From positions 16,337,001 to 16,401,000 of the forward strand of contig OX344763.1 of NCBI GenBank assembly GCA_947034895.1: 64,000 nt of DNA. The letters are read 5' to 3'. The notes under the pieces were generated by a model. That model saw only the letters and a list, made by a program, of their open reading frames with translations. It was not told the DNA's origin and made no database searches. This document shows positions 36,184-48,059 of this stretch, piece by piece; position 1 is the stretch's first letter, and each line of letters opens with the position of its first letter. Made by a program: the position numbers and the translations under genes. The stretch comes from Rhytidiadelphus loreus (taxonomy: Eukaryota > Streptophyta > Bryopsida > Hypnales > Hylocomiaceae).

Positions 36184-36228
36184 AATTTAACAACAGGAAC
36201 CAATCTTAAATGATAATTTTGAACGAGT

Positions 36229-37229
36229 GTCAATTTAGAATGTAAAGTGCATTAGTAACCGTGATCTTCCAATACCACTATATTCTTGTCTTTTAGCTAG
36301 CTTACAAAGTGTTTTACTTTCTTTGTCTAATGTCTAAATTTGAGTTCACTTGTACCTATCCAAAGTACTAATCTTTTAAATGGTCAGGATGAACCACTCC
36401 CCACAATCATCTTCCCAAAGTCATTCCAAGGGTGCATGTATATAAAAATAAAAACTATTTTGGGCTTGATTAATTTATCTTTTATATCCTACACTAAATA
36501 GTGAAATTAGGTTGCCTTAACAATTAGGTTGCCTTACTTCAAGAAAATCATTTTACAAGCCAACCAATCAACAAATATGTCTACTGTTTTTTCTGTTTGT
36601 ACACATAGAGGTTCATAAGTCCCACATGCATAAAATTTTAATTCAAAAAAGTAGTAAATTCTTGTAAAGAAACAATACATATTTATATAGTGTAGAATGT
36701 TGAGAAATTAGTGTGGGGCAACCTAATTTCACTATTTAGTGTAGCTAATTTGAGGCCTTTGATTGCAAATATGAATTCAAAATTTCCAAATCTTATTATA
36801 CCTTGCAAATAAAAAGTTCTTGCATTCTCCCTAGGGGTAAAATTGGGGATTGAAGAAGGGGGGTCAGTTCACCCTGGCCCTTTTGAATGCGCTGCCAATG
36901 ATAGAAATTTCAACTTCTTTAGAATTTCAAAGAAGTGAAAAGTTAGAGGTTCATTTGGAGGGACCTATTCCGGTCTGCATTGGGGATGCTCTAACCTTTA
37001 CCTCAAGGCCTTCAGGGTTTAAAGGGTTTAATGTTCGACGTCGTCGTCTTCCCCGACAAAAGCCCCCTTCGGAGTTAGGTCGAAGCTTATTGTTCTGTTT
37101 TGCGACTTCCTCATTTTTAAGGGTTCCACAGACACTCAAGGTTTCCGCGAGCTTCTTGTTCTCCTGCTCGCAATCCTTTTTTCTTCTTCTTTCTTTGCCG
37201 GTGGCAGGAGTCTCCGAAACTCAGGCGCC
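36229..37229 (+). promoter_or_regulatory. Upstream region of Sm-E gene
   Basis: Non-coding. It contains AGGGTTTAAAGGGTTTAA near 37,014-37,031, including a reversed telobox (AAACCCT), an element common in plant promoters of translation and RNA-processing genes. 36,770-36,900 resembles, in reverse, part of the 3,880-4,080 insert of unit 1. No TATA box stands out. Confidence 0.4.
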
Positions 37230-37493
37230 ATGGCGACCAAGGTGCAGCGGATTATGACCCAGCCCATCAACCTCATTTTCCGATTCTTGCAGAGCAAATC
37301 GCGCATTCAGATCTGGCTGTTCGAGCAGAAGGACATGCGCATCGAAGGCCGCATCATCGGCTTCGACGAGTACATGAACCTGGTGCTGGAGGACGCGGAG
37401 GAGGTGTCGCTCAAGAAGAACACGCGCAAGCCGTTGGGGCGGATATTGCTCAAGGGGGATAACATCACGCTCATGATGAACACCGGGAAGTGA
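37230..37493 (+). CDS. SmE: Small nuclear ribonucleoprotein Sm-E
   Basis: Intronless, 87 aa, starting [19 protein letters not shown]. Sm1 motif spans about residues 25-60 ([17 protein letters not shown] then [16 protein letters not shown]) and Sm2 about 70-82 ([13 protein letters not shown]), both complete. Sm-E joins the D1-D2-F-E-G-D3/B heptamer on the Sm site of U1, U2, U4 and U5 snRNAs during spliceosome assembly. Length equals the family norm. The coding sequence is GC-rich against AT-rich flanks. Absence of introns might point to a retrocopy, but no poly(A) remnant or target duplication was seen and the frame is intact. Identification is firm; whether it is the only copy is unknown. Confidence 0.95.
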   Translation: MATKVQRIMTQPINLIFRFLQSKSRIQIWLFEQKDMRIEGRIIGFDEYMNLVLEDAEEVSLKKNTRKPLGRILLKGDNITLMMNTGK

Positions 37494-40400
37494 AGGCGAT
37501 GTGTCATTTCATTAATGTACGTGATCGACTTGGAGTTTTAATTTCTAGCTTTCGTAATTTTTTCTTAGCTTAGGCCTTTGAGGGTCAATCTCTGATACTT
37601 GTAGTTTTTCGAGCATTGAAATGCAAGAGCTTCTACGTATGTTTCGTTCGATCTCTCGCCCGGGTGGGTTTAGGGTTTGGGCCCCAAGTAACGACACATT
37701 ATTGAAGCTGTGGAGGATCATTTAGAGGAGCTGGAGAGATTAGAATTTTAGGTTGTGTTTGTATTTGATAGAAACGCATCGCTTACCTCGTGGATGGCAC
37801 TCTCAGAGGATTTTACACTTAGGTCATCTAAAACAGACTATGAAGTGGTCCTTATTTTCCGAAGTTTGTAATTCTGAACGCACTAGGGTTACCACACCTA
37901 ATACCGACAGTTTTAAGCCCTGAATGTAGGGAAGGGAATTCCAATGCACCAACTATGCCTTATGCCTTATTTGGATATTGTATGCAAAATTTATAAGGGC
38001 TCAAAGTTTTATTGGTAAGCATCCTAAATCTGATGCATTTTCAAAATCAATATGTCTATTCGTAGTATTTTAAGGTGTTGCAATTAGGTACCTCTACCTT
38101 GACAGTTTTTTAATAAATTTCTGAAATATTCTGTCTGGAAGTTTGGCAGCAACCTTTTACGTGGAAGGCACATACAAATTAATAGGGGTTTGACGTCTTT
38201 ATGTTGAGTAAGGGGCATTACATTTAAATACAGCGATTAGACAGTATTGTGCTCGTAGCTCAGACTTGAGAGTGTCTTGGTATGTCTTCTGAGTGCTGTT
38301 GGCATGTGCAGGCTACTTGTATCATGATTCTGGGGGAGGACATCAAGGAGAGTATTGCTGCTGTAATCCTTGCTACCATCTACCATTGCTAGCTTCACAC
38401 AAACTTAAACCAGTTTTTCTTAGTTGTATTTACTCTACTTAGTATCCAAGAACCTCTTGTATTTTCCTTCTGCTACAATCAATGAGTAAACTTGGACGTC
38501 CTTCAAGGCCATTGAATTTATGGCAAGACCTCAGAAGCTCGGATGGTCACCGTGTTTGAATAGACCAAGTTTGCTGTTAATACGGTATTGCCAGTGTTGT
38601 GGGACGAATGGCAATTTGTGCTCTTTCTTATCGAAACCTATGCTACCAAACTGGAGTTTTTGTGGGATATTTGGGCTTCATGATTTTTGAATTCAGGTCA
38701 AGAAAATATGTGGTGTTCAAAAATTCATGCTGCGCTCAATAATGATGCATTGGAATCCTTTTTCATTCGTCAAAGAAGTTCCACGCTTTTGGGTGTACAT
38801 TTTTTTAATTGATTGTTGCGAAACACCACCAAAGTCAGGATACCTTGTGCCAATGCTACACATGGACAGGGCATGTATCCTCAAAAACAGGGATCCCAAA
38901 TTCTCCACTTAGCCTTGTTCTCTGATTTTGTGTGTTGTGTAGTTATCCTACAATACAAAAGATCTTTCCCATAAGCCCTCACTTATATTTAAGTATATAT
39001 TCCTAATTTTGTCATACTTATCTATGATGTCTCTCTTCTTGTTGACTCTTGTTGATTAATGTTGGCTCTCCTACTTTGACTTCATTCCCATGCCTCAATC
39101 CCAAAGCAACTTATGTCAAGAAATTTTGGGGAACTTCCCAAGAAAATCCAAAGACCTTCCAATTATTCCTACCCTATTGCATAACCGTAGTGTACCTCCT
39201 ACCTATCTCTCATTGCTACCTACTAACTGTTGTATGATCTTTCCTTTGTTGAATTGGATAAGTCAAGTTCATTGATGACAGTCAATGTTGAATTTTATGG
39301 CATGACAACACCCTTGTGTGATGCATACTATCAATGATTTAAACCTAAAGATTTTTCTTCATGTTAGGATACTATTGTACTCTTAGTAGTTGATTAATTG
39401 CATCAATGATTTAATTTGCTAATGTTCTCAAATAAACTTTTCTACATTGTTTGCTTGGCATTTGCTTTGGATCAAGAATCCAAATGTTTCAATCTAAAAA
39501 CAACAACAACAAGGAATGAGCTAGTTGCCATCAACTTCTATATGCTCAGTGAGATATATGGAAGTTAGGTGATATTAACCCCTAAAGGGTGGAGACAATG
39601 ATTATGTAGTTAAACCTCAAAATCCTCCATTCTATATCCTCCATTTCTTTGTTGTTTATAAATGAAATGTTTTATTTTTTTATTTTCAAAGATGAAATCA
39701 TTTGTCTACTATGTGTTTTAAAAATTTCAATTTTGGAGAGAGAAATTTCAATTTATCATAAATTTTTGAAGAAAAAATGAAGAAAATTCACATCAAATAC
39801 AAATATGCTAAAAAGATCCAAAAATTTAAGAATAGAATTACATTACAATGTAGATTATTCAAGTGTAAAGAAAGGTTTAATGTCATTCTATACTTATAAT
39901 TATGGTAATAGATTCTCAACTTCAAACTTCAATAAAATGTTCATTACTGGTATTAGGATTTTTTCAAAGATTTTCAAGTTGAAGTGCAAATTTCTTTAAT
40001 AAAAATTTATTTTTAGGATTTTTTCAAAATTTCAAAGTAAAGTGGACACTACCTTCCAAAAAGTTTACTCTGTTAGTTTTGATTATTAAATGTTAAATAA
40101 ATAACAATGTCAGAAACCAAATTTTAAAGAAATATTTGGTAGTATTAATATACATTGTATTGGTGCACTATTCTTTTGATAAAGTACCTTGTATAAAATA
40201 AAACTACAATTAATATGACTTGAACATAATTCAATGGTATGTACGTAGCATTGATAAAGTTGCAAATAAAAAGTTGGATGAAAATAATCTATTCTTGGAT
40301 AAGCAAAAAATATGTTTGACCATCCAAAGAATAATTTTTAACCCTTGGTGTCCTTTCATTGTTAAAAGTTTCATCAAAAGCATTACTACACTTGAATGAT

Positions 40401-40724
40401 TTTTAGAAGTATAGTGCTTAAAAGTTCACCAAGTAGAATATGCTAAGTGATCAATATTAGCACTAGTAGTATGCATACATTGTTTATCATTTCTAAATTT
40501 TGTATGTTTATTTTCTTCACAACAAGTTTAACTTGATGAAGATGCCGAAGATTAAAATATTCAATAAATGACTTTAGAAACAAATCATGTCCCTATTTTG
40601 GGGTGAGTATGTTAGTTTAGAGTTGTGTCCTTCTAGAGCTAATCCATCAAGGTCACCCAAAAGCTAGGGAGTTGTTTATAAATGACCATATAGGTCTTAT
40701 GCATACCAAAACATATAACACTAG
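37494..40724. other. Spacer between Sm-E and a MITE, no gene recognised
   Basis: The first part is presumably the Sm-E 3' UTR. At 37,660-37,685 there is GGTTTAGGGTTTGGGCCCC, a telobox next to a GGGCCC box typical of plant promoters, but no credible coding sequence follows. Frames at 38,700-39,280 are short and unsupported. Otherwise AT-rich. Confidence 0.5.
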
Positions 40725-40728
40725 TTAA

Positions 40729-41647
40729 CCCCTAAAGTCCCATTGTCCCCTCAGGGGACAATTTGGAATTCAGGCAGGTTCCTATGGGCTGAAATTTTAC
40801 CCTGTTTTTTTAAAACTTTTTTTGAAGATAGAAAAGTTGATAAGCTTTGTGGGAATATAATTTTTATTTCAATCGGTGCCCGGAAGCAAAAGTTATACCA
40901 CAAAAAGCCTAGAACTGAACTTGGCGAGCAGTACAAAAAATATTGTAAAAATTCAAAATAATTAAATTTTTTTTTCTCTCAAAGATTATGTTTTTGTCTA
41001 CATCTGAAGCTTTGATTCATTCCATTTTGATTGGTGATGTGAAAGTTATGAACAATCTTATTTTTTGGGCAATCTAAGCATCTTTTTGAAAAAATAACTT
41101 ATAGGATTCATTTTAGAATGCAATTTTTAAATTTTTTCAAATTTCTTTTTTTGAAAAGGTTAAATTTGCTTGCTAGAACAATCTCACCGTTGGGAATTAT
41201 TATAATTCAATCCCATCTAAGAGCTATTAACAATTTAGTTTTTCTTTCAATCTTGGACCTACTTCTACTTGACAATTTTTTGAAGTATGAAAATCAAGTT
41301 GTTATTTTTTGAATTTTTTTTCCTAGACTCCCAACTCAATTCTTCAAGACAATAAATTTTAAATTCAAATTACATAGTGCACATTTTTCCCACAAATAGA
41401 GATCAAAGTCATCTAAAATTGCAGTCCAGTGTTCAAAAAAACTTGTTTTTTCAACTTTGAATGCTCATATCTCTCAATCTGTACGGTCAAACTTCATGAA
41501 ATTTTTACCACATAATCTCAAACAAGTAGAGTTCAAGATCCTATGGTTCAGTTCCCAAAAAAAAAAAATTGTTTTTTTGGACAAACGCAGTAGAAATGGC
41601 ATTTTTGGGTGTTTTTTGACAGAAAAATGGCCTTGGGACTTTAGGGT
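40729..41647 (+). mobile_element. TTAA-flanked MITE (CCCC..GGGG family), copy c
   Basis: 919 bp outside the segmental duplication. Left end TTAA then CCCCTAAAGTCCCATTGTCCCC; right end GGGACTTTAGGG then TTTAA (last G of the tip mutated to T). Same orientation as copy b and alignable along its whole length, including the shared internal CAAGTTGTTATTTTTTG and GAATGCTCATATCTCTC. Non-coding. Confidence 0.82.
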
Positions 41648-42320
41648 TTAAACCACTACTCTTATTTATATTAGATTTTGTAGAATTTTATTTCCTCAGT
41701 TATTTTTTGTGCCTTTTTTCTATTTGATTTTGTTAAAATTTATTAATATTTGTAAAAAACCCGATTAAATTTAACGGATTTAAAGAAAAAAGGTCAATAA
41801 AATTTTGTTAGATTTCTTCTTTCTATTGTGATAAATTATGTTAGAATTTGTTTTTGTTAAAAAATGGGAGGTTTTGACTACACAAATTGCAAGATCGTAG
41901 TGTTTGAAGTTGAAAAAAATGATTTTGGAGGCATCCAAATTCCAAGCAACTCTGATTTGGGGAGGCTTCTAACAAGTAAATTTCACTTTTTTGCCCCAAT
42001 TTTTTTTCCCCTTTTTGTGATAGAGTTCACCACATGTTCAAAAAATTTCATAACATTTCAAATTAGGGAACATGTACGAAAAAATTCCAATAGGGAACTA
42101 GCTTCAAGAAAACTCTTATACAAAGCCCTTTCTTCAACAATTTATGACTTGCACATACACTAATCTCTTCAAAATAAGAACGGTGGAGTTTTAGGTTTTA
42201 GCTAGACCTAGAGGGGGAAAAAAAATGGCCCAAAATATCAAGCTTTGACGAGCTTGATCAATCTATGGCTCAATTGAAGTAAAAAGGCAGTTGGACATAT
42301 TGGACTTGGCATGGGAGGAG
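41648..42320. other. AT-rich spacer upstream of the decarboxylase-family gene
   Basis: No gene recognised; a 99-codon open frame at 41,864 has no recognisable features. Confidence 0.45.
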
Positions 42321-42575
42321 GCCATTTTTGAACTCCATTTGCTCCACTTGGATGGACAACTACTTGACTTTAATGTCTTTATTTATGGCCTTCCGTAGCA
42401 CCTTCCTGCTGCAAGCTTTAGAAAATCATATCTAATTCAGTTTAAGTCTAATGTGTCTCCCTTTCTTTTATCCCTTGGAAATTTGTTAAAAAATGCTTTG
42501 ATCTGCATTGCATGGAAGAGATCCTACGCCAATATGCTCTTATTAAGTGGATGGTTTCTGCACGTCCTACGTTGC
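42321..42575 (+). repeat. Direct repeat, left copy, flanking the AAAD gene
   Basis: This stretch (from TTTTTGAACTCCATTTGC to TTTCTGCACGTCCTAC) recurs in the same orientation at 47,577-47,855, sharing GCTTTAGAAAATCATATCTAA and AGAGATCCTA.GCCAATATGCT. The copies bracket the AAAD-family gene 5 kb apart. Confidence 0.7.
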
Positions 42576-42821
42576 ATTGGCATTGGCCCATAATGCAAAA
42601 GTCAAGTTTGCATATCAACATGTTCTACAGTGAAAGGACCCTGATTCATGGAAAGCCACGCCATGAAGTTCCAAGAATGCTATTATTGTAAAAGATGCCT
42701 CAGCTGCAGTGTCCTTTAGAGCTTCTTCACCGCTTCTCTCTGGTAGCTCTCAGTTTGCCACAATTCATTCCATCTCCTCACCTTCACTACTCTGACTTGC
42801 CGCACAGATTCCAGAAGCAAA

Positions 42822-45800
42822 ATGTAAGCAACCAATTCTCCAATCTGCTAAAGTCTACTTCTTGTCCCTTTTTGAATCTTTGCAATGTCGGTGTTCCTCT
42901 CAACTTTCCATGATTGTGCAATCCTGCTTTGTCTCTTTATTGCCTTCACTTTTCCTCAGTTGTGGCCATGGAATTCCATTAGCGAAAACCAGTGCTACCC
43001 ATCTCTCTTTCGATTCTCTTGGACGTTCGATACTTGCCAATCCAGCTGTGATGTGTGTGTACAGAGTGTCTCGAAGCTTCTTTTTTTTTTTCTTGAATTG
43101 GTGGTGTTGTGTGTGACAGGGGAAGTCTTGAAGGTGGTGGAGCGACGAGGTCGATTCTGACCAAACCCTTCGACGTCGAAGAGTTTCGGAAACATGCTCA
43201 TCAGATGGCGGATTTCATCGCTGATTACCACAGGGATATCGAAAGCTTTCCCGTACGAAGCCAAGTTGAGGTATGCGTAAGAGAATCACTACACTCATTT
43301 ATCGTAATTGTGCGTGTTGACACTAATTGACCAAACTCACACTATTTGAATTTACGGCAAGTTGAAATATGGCTGCATTTGTACCAATTTTCACACAAGT
43401 AAAATTTTGTGGAGACACTAATATTCTATTCTAGGTGCCGCTAATTTCCCTACCTCACTAATAGGACAAATCAGTGTACTGGCGATGGAAATGGCTTCAG
43501 ATTCTGTTTTTGGCAATCCTCGTGGTTTAGTGTTTTGGTTGGTTCAGGGTTTAGGTCTGTGGTATGAAAAAAGAAGTCATGCTTATGAATTGCATGTGGT
43601 TTGGCTACCCGTTTCAGCCAGGGTACTTACAGAAATTGCTTCCTGAAAGTGCTCCAGATGAGCCAGAAGCACTCGAAGATATTTTATCTGGTACGTTCTT
43701 CGTAGGACATTGAAGATTTAACCCCAAATTGGACCTTATGCTTTTTAGCAATTTTGAATAATTTATATGGGGGGGGGCTTTCTCATGTTCAATTTTTAAG
43801 TAGTTTTTTATCAACACGTGCAATGTTGTTCGCTGATTCTGGTGACCGATCAAATATGGTCGCATCTGAATTCTTGTTTTTTCATAATTTGAATTGAATT
43901 GAGCATGAATCCTCAGTGCTTTAGGGTTTAAGTATCGCTGAAATTAACGCTTAGTGTACGTTCATGGTTTGTGTTAACTTGGGAGATGTAATTCATTTAT
44001 CGCATTGTGTAAGTTCCATGATTCTACGTGTTTTTTGTGTCAACCTGGGAACTTGATATGCTCGTTGATGGGCTGCAGACGTGCAGAGCAAAATAGTGCC
44101 TGGAGTCACGCATTGGCAAAGCCCCAACTTCTTTGGCTTCTATCCTTCGAACGCCAGCACTGCAGGCTTTCTCGGGGAGATGCTGTGTGGGGGCTTCAAC
44201 ATTGTTGGCTTCAGCTGGATTACATCCCCAGCTGCAACAGAGCTGGAAATGATAGTTCTGGACTGGCTTGGCAAACTCTTGCAGCTCCCGAACGAGTTTC
44301 TTTCGTCTGGTGAAGAATGATTCTGTGTCACAACCGAAAATGAGCTTTTGAATTTTAGAAAGCACGCTAGAATTAGGGTTAAGGAATGTACCTGGAGTTA
44401 AAGCGGTGTCGTATCTGTTCCCACTTAATTTTTATCATATGCTTTCATATGTAAACGCTCGATCGAGTCTCCTGATGGCCATAATTAACGTGCAGGCAAG
44501 GGTGGAGGTGTGATCCAAGGCACTGCCAGCGAAGCTGTGTTAGTCGTCATGTTAGCAGCCCGGAAGCGTGCAGTGGATAAAGTAACCAAAGAACGAGGGC
44601 TCTCCGAATTTGAAGCTTTGGGGAAGTTAGTAGCTTACACGTCCGATCAAGCCCACTCCTGTGTCAATAAGGCTAGTCAGGTACACGGTCCTTTTACTTC
44701 TACCCATTTAATCCTTAAGGGACCAGTTCAAAAAGCCAAATTGAATCTCATGTTCTTTTCAGTAGGTCATGTGAGGACTTTCTTTGACCAATATCTATGA
44801 ATTTATTTACCAACGCCTGCAGTGTTCTCCACTGAATTTATTTTGGCCCCGTCTGATTTGTTGATTTCTTACATCACACTGGTCATTTTCAATCATGAAT
44901 CCTGTTGGCCCTTTTGGGTTTAATTGCTTTGTGCCTTTCATACGATTCCTTGTGGATTTTGTGGACTATTTTCTTATCCAGATTGCAGGTATCAGTTTAG
45001 AAAATCTCCGGCTCATTTCAACCGATGCTTCGACGAACTACTCCATGTCCCCTAAAGTACTTGCAAAGACTGTTGCTGCGGATGTCGCAGCTGGACTTGT
45101 GCCTTTCTTTCTCTGCGGAGTGGTACTCTCTCTGAGCCTCTCCTCGAGTCACCATCTTGTTTTTTCAGAGCCCGCTTGTTTACGGAGTTCTTGTCTATTT
45201 TGGGTCAAATCTACGACATTTCCTGTTCTTTGAACTCCACAAGTTACACGTGCATTTTGTTGGAGCTCGTTTTGATCAGAATTGGATGTTTCAACTCTCA
45301 CTAACAGAAACTCTCCTCCCCATAGGTATTCTAGTGTCATTTAAGGCCGTTTCTAGCGTAAACACTGTCAATTGTAACGCAGCTAAGCTTTCTAGAAGAC
45401 TTTCTTCGGGCGGCTTTCTCCTACTGCTTCTGGTTACGTATTAGTAATGCTGGATGATGTTTCAATTAGGTTTGGCATATTCGCTACCATACAAGATGAT
45501 CTCTTCGCGCTATTGTGGAACTCATGCCACTTCTGAATGTGCAGATCGGAAGCACTTCATCAGCTGCTGTAGACCCTTTGTCAGAACTCGGAGATATTGC
45601 TAAAGTGAGGTTCCACTTCTCTAAACCTATGTTCTTGCACAGCTCGACCTGAATCAGATATATTTCTGTGTTTACTTGTGGTACGTATGTGGAGCATAAT
45701 TCTCAAGCGATCTTGACCCTGCAGGAGTACGGGATGTGGTTTCATGTGGATGGGGCATATGCAGGAAATGCCTGCATTTGTCCAGAATACCGGCCGCATT

Positions 45801-47265
45801 TGAACGGTGTGGAAAAGGCCGATTCATTCGACATGAATCCACACAAGTGGCTTCTTACCAATTTTGATTGCTCTACACTATGGGTGAAGGTGCAATTTTC
45901 ACCCCTAATCAATTTTGTGACTTAGAAAGCCCCCCACACCCTCGCTAATGTATTCTAGAAAAACTAGCCACATTGAATCTTGCCAATTGTAAAGCCATTT
46001 AAGGTTTTTTCTAACGTAAGCCCTGACAATTATAACTCGCCTGGGCTTTCTAAAGTTCTTTTCGAGGGGTATGTATTTCTGCTAGTGCTGGTTTTCAAAT
46101 TTTCCTGCTGGTTCAGTTTCCTTCGACTGATTTTGTTTTGTTTTTAATGTTCTTTTTCATTCGCAGCACCCCACACTTTTAGTAGCAGCTCTTTCGACCA
46201 ATCCAGAGTTTCTGCGAAACAAGCAGTCTGATAATAACTCGGTGGTCGATTACAAGGACTGGCAGGTTCCACTGGGTCGAAGATTCAGGTTCTTCTCAAC
46301 CTGTTATTTATTCTTATGCTAATATTGACAACGCAGTAGTAGTCCCCTTCAGACTGATTGTGAGCTTCTATTATACTGCAAATTTTTAATCCACTGACTA
46401 TTGCATATCAATGAACTCTATGTCAAGAGTCCGTTAGTGCTGATTGTGGCTTTGTGTGCACTCTCACTGAAAAGTATGCCTACAGAAATCCAATCTTTGC
46501 TGTGGATGCAGATCGCTGAAGCTGTGGATGGTGATGCGTATGTACGGAAGTACTGGATTGCGAGCTTATATCAGAAACCATTGTGATCTTGCCAAGCATT
46601 TTGAAGAGCTTTTACGAGCTGATTCCAGATTTGAGGTTATTACTGTTCATTTTTACTAGTATTAAGATTGTATCTGGATAGGGATTGGTGGAGCTCCCCG
46701 TCACGGTTGTGCAAGTGAAATGGGTACTGCACTGCCGTGTTTATTTAGTTTTCTAAGCATGAAAAACTAGTTTTTATGGCAGAGAATGTCTCAGTTTGAA
46801 CTACGAATCTGCTTGTTTGTGTGGATGCTCTGTTGATTTCTACCCTTTTCATCTCTTCTTGGCCTGATTATTTTTGACATGTGCAGATTATGGCGCCAAG
46901 GAAATTCTCACTAGTTTGCTTCCGACTTACACCACCAGCTAATGATGCAGAAAACGGCTATTCCTTGAATGCGAAGCTTGTAGAGGCCGTGAATAGTGAT
47001 GGGAACATTTTTATCACTCATACGGTATTGCTATACTAGCACTTATGCTTTTTGCACACTAGCACGTATGCTTTTTGCCTCTTCATGATTTACAAATAGT
47101 GTGGCTTTTGAACTTTGAACTTTGACCCTGTGTGGGATGATGCAGGTTCTCGGAGGTCTCTACACAATCCGATTTGCAGTTGGTGGAGCTCGCACGGAGT
47201 TGCAGCATGTGGATGCTGCATGGGAAGCTATTCAGTTGCAAGCCTCTAAGCTTCTGAAGGACTAA
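42822..47265 (+). CDS. Aromatic amino acid decarboxylase family; predicted aromatic aldehyde synthase
   Basis: Twelve exons: ..42823, 43120-43270, 43618-43690, 44079-44309, 44496-44680, 44982-45122, 45545-45604, 45725-45889, 46167-46288, 46512-46635, 46887-47024, 47146-47265. All have GT/AG borders and consistent phase, giving 503 aa. The start ATG is reconstituted across intron 1 (A42822 T42823 | G43120), giving MGSLEGGG; unspliced, that ATG is followed directly by TAA. Landmarks: SPAATELE (substrate/fold region), His206 that stacks on [11 protein letters not shown] with Asp290 for the pyridine nitrogen, and NPHKW with Schiff-base Lys322. The position 29 residues after the Lys, Tyr332 in human DDC, is Phe351 (TNPEFLRN). 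In plants this Tyr-to-Phe change turns decarboxylases into aldehyde synthases. Gly373 sits where tyrosine decarboxylases have Ser. Cytosolic. A normal amine-forming enzyme is the alternative. Confidence 0.9.
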
Positions 47266-47576
47266 AGGATGACTCTTATGCTTTCCCAAGTTCTAAGGTA
47301 GCCTGTCCATATTCTGCCCTGCCCATGCTCCATCAAGAACTGCTCCTACTTTTGTAGCATGAATTGTTACTACAAGAATGAAAAACTGTCCTGTGATGAA
47401 TTGGTGCCAATTTGGGATTCTGGTGCACAATTTTATGAGTGGTTGGGGATTGAGTTTGATTTGGAAGTAGACACAATTTCAGCGTAAACAATGTGGAGTT
47501 ATGAGTGGTGGGACACTTTGTGCCATCCTAGGCAATTACATGCACCATGTCGTTCAAGTTTTAAGGTTTGCATGCG

Positions 47577-47855
47577 TTCATTTTTTAACTCCATTTGCAC
47601 CGTTGTTGGACAACTCTTTCACATTTTAATGGCAGTACCTATGGGCTTCAATAGCACCCTATTGTGCTACGAGCTTTAGAAAATCATATCTAATGCAATT
47701 TAAGTCCAAAAATTACGAATCAAATTGTGATGGATGTGTCTTCATGTCTTCTTTCCCTGAAAATTTGTTAGAAAATGCTTTGATCCGCGTAGAAGAGATC
47801 CTAAGCCAATATGCTCTTAAATGGTTTCTACACCTCCTACCTTAACGTAACTACG
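47577..47855 (+). repeat. Direct repeat, right copy, flanking the AAAD gene
   Basis: Second copy of 42,321-42,575, starting about 310 bp after the stop codon of the decarboxylase-family gene. Identity is moderate with small indels. Confidence 0.7.
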
Positions 47856-47899
47856 CCTAGTTGCGTCTATGTAAGCAATTGAATATGTTCTTATTATTA

Positions 47900-48059
47900 A
47901 ATTGCCTAATTTATTGTTGGATCTTGTTGGAAGTCAAAAGAGTATTCTAGATTCTCTTTAGATTGTGCATTTTTTGGACTTTGTGTAAATAAACTATGAA
48001 TTTTCATAGTGTTGAAAATAGATGTATCCAAAGCTACCCTAGATCCTTTTGAATAAAGG
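47900..48059. repeat. Dispersed AT-rich repeat, copy 1
   Basis: Sequence around TTGGAAGTCAAAAGAGTA, AATAAACTATGAATTTT and GAAAATAG.T.TATCCAAA is also found at 59,370-59,500 in the same orientation. Non-coding. Confidence 0.55.

Larger units (their letters stand above)
17676..36228. repeat. Segmental duplication, unit 2
   Basis: This is the second, direct copy of the block that starts the window. It is longer than unit 1 because it carries additional insertions: a 77-bp triplication (17,741), a promoter duplication (20,286-21,010), a fold-back (21,043), MITEs (21,470; 22,137; 31,868; 32,413), CACTA-like elements (24,596; 33,978) and about 320 bp at 30,570. The uninserted unit 1 gives the pre-insertion site for most of these. 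The spacer between the two units (15,551-17,675) has no counterpart after 36,228. Confidence 0.9.

Noticed and set aside
42885..43160. 91-codon frame overlapping the first decarboxylase-family exon
   Set aside because: Runs in a different frame through intron 1; the conserved protein frame is the other one.
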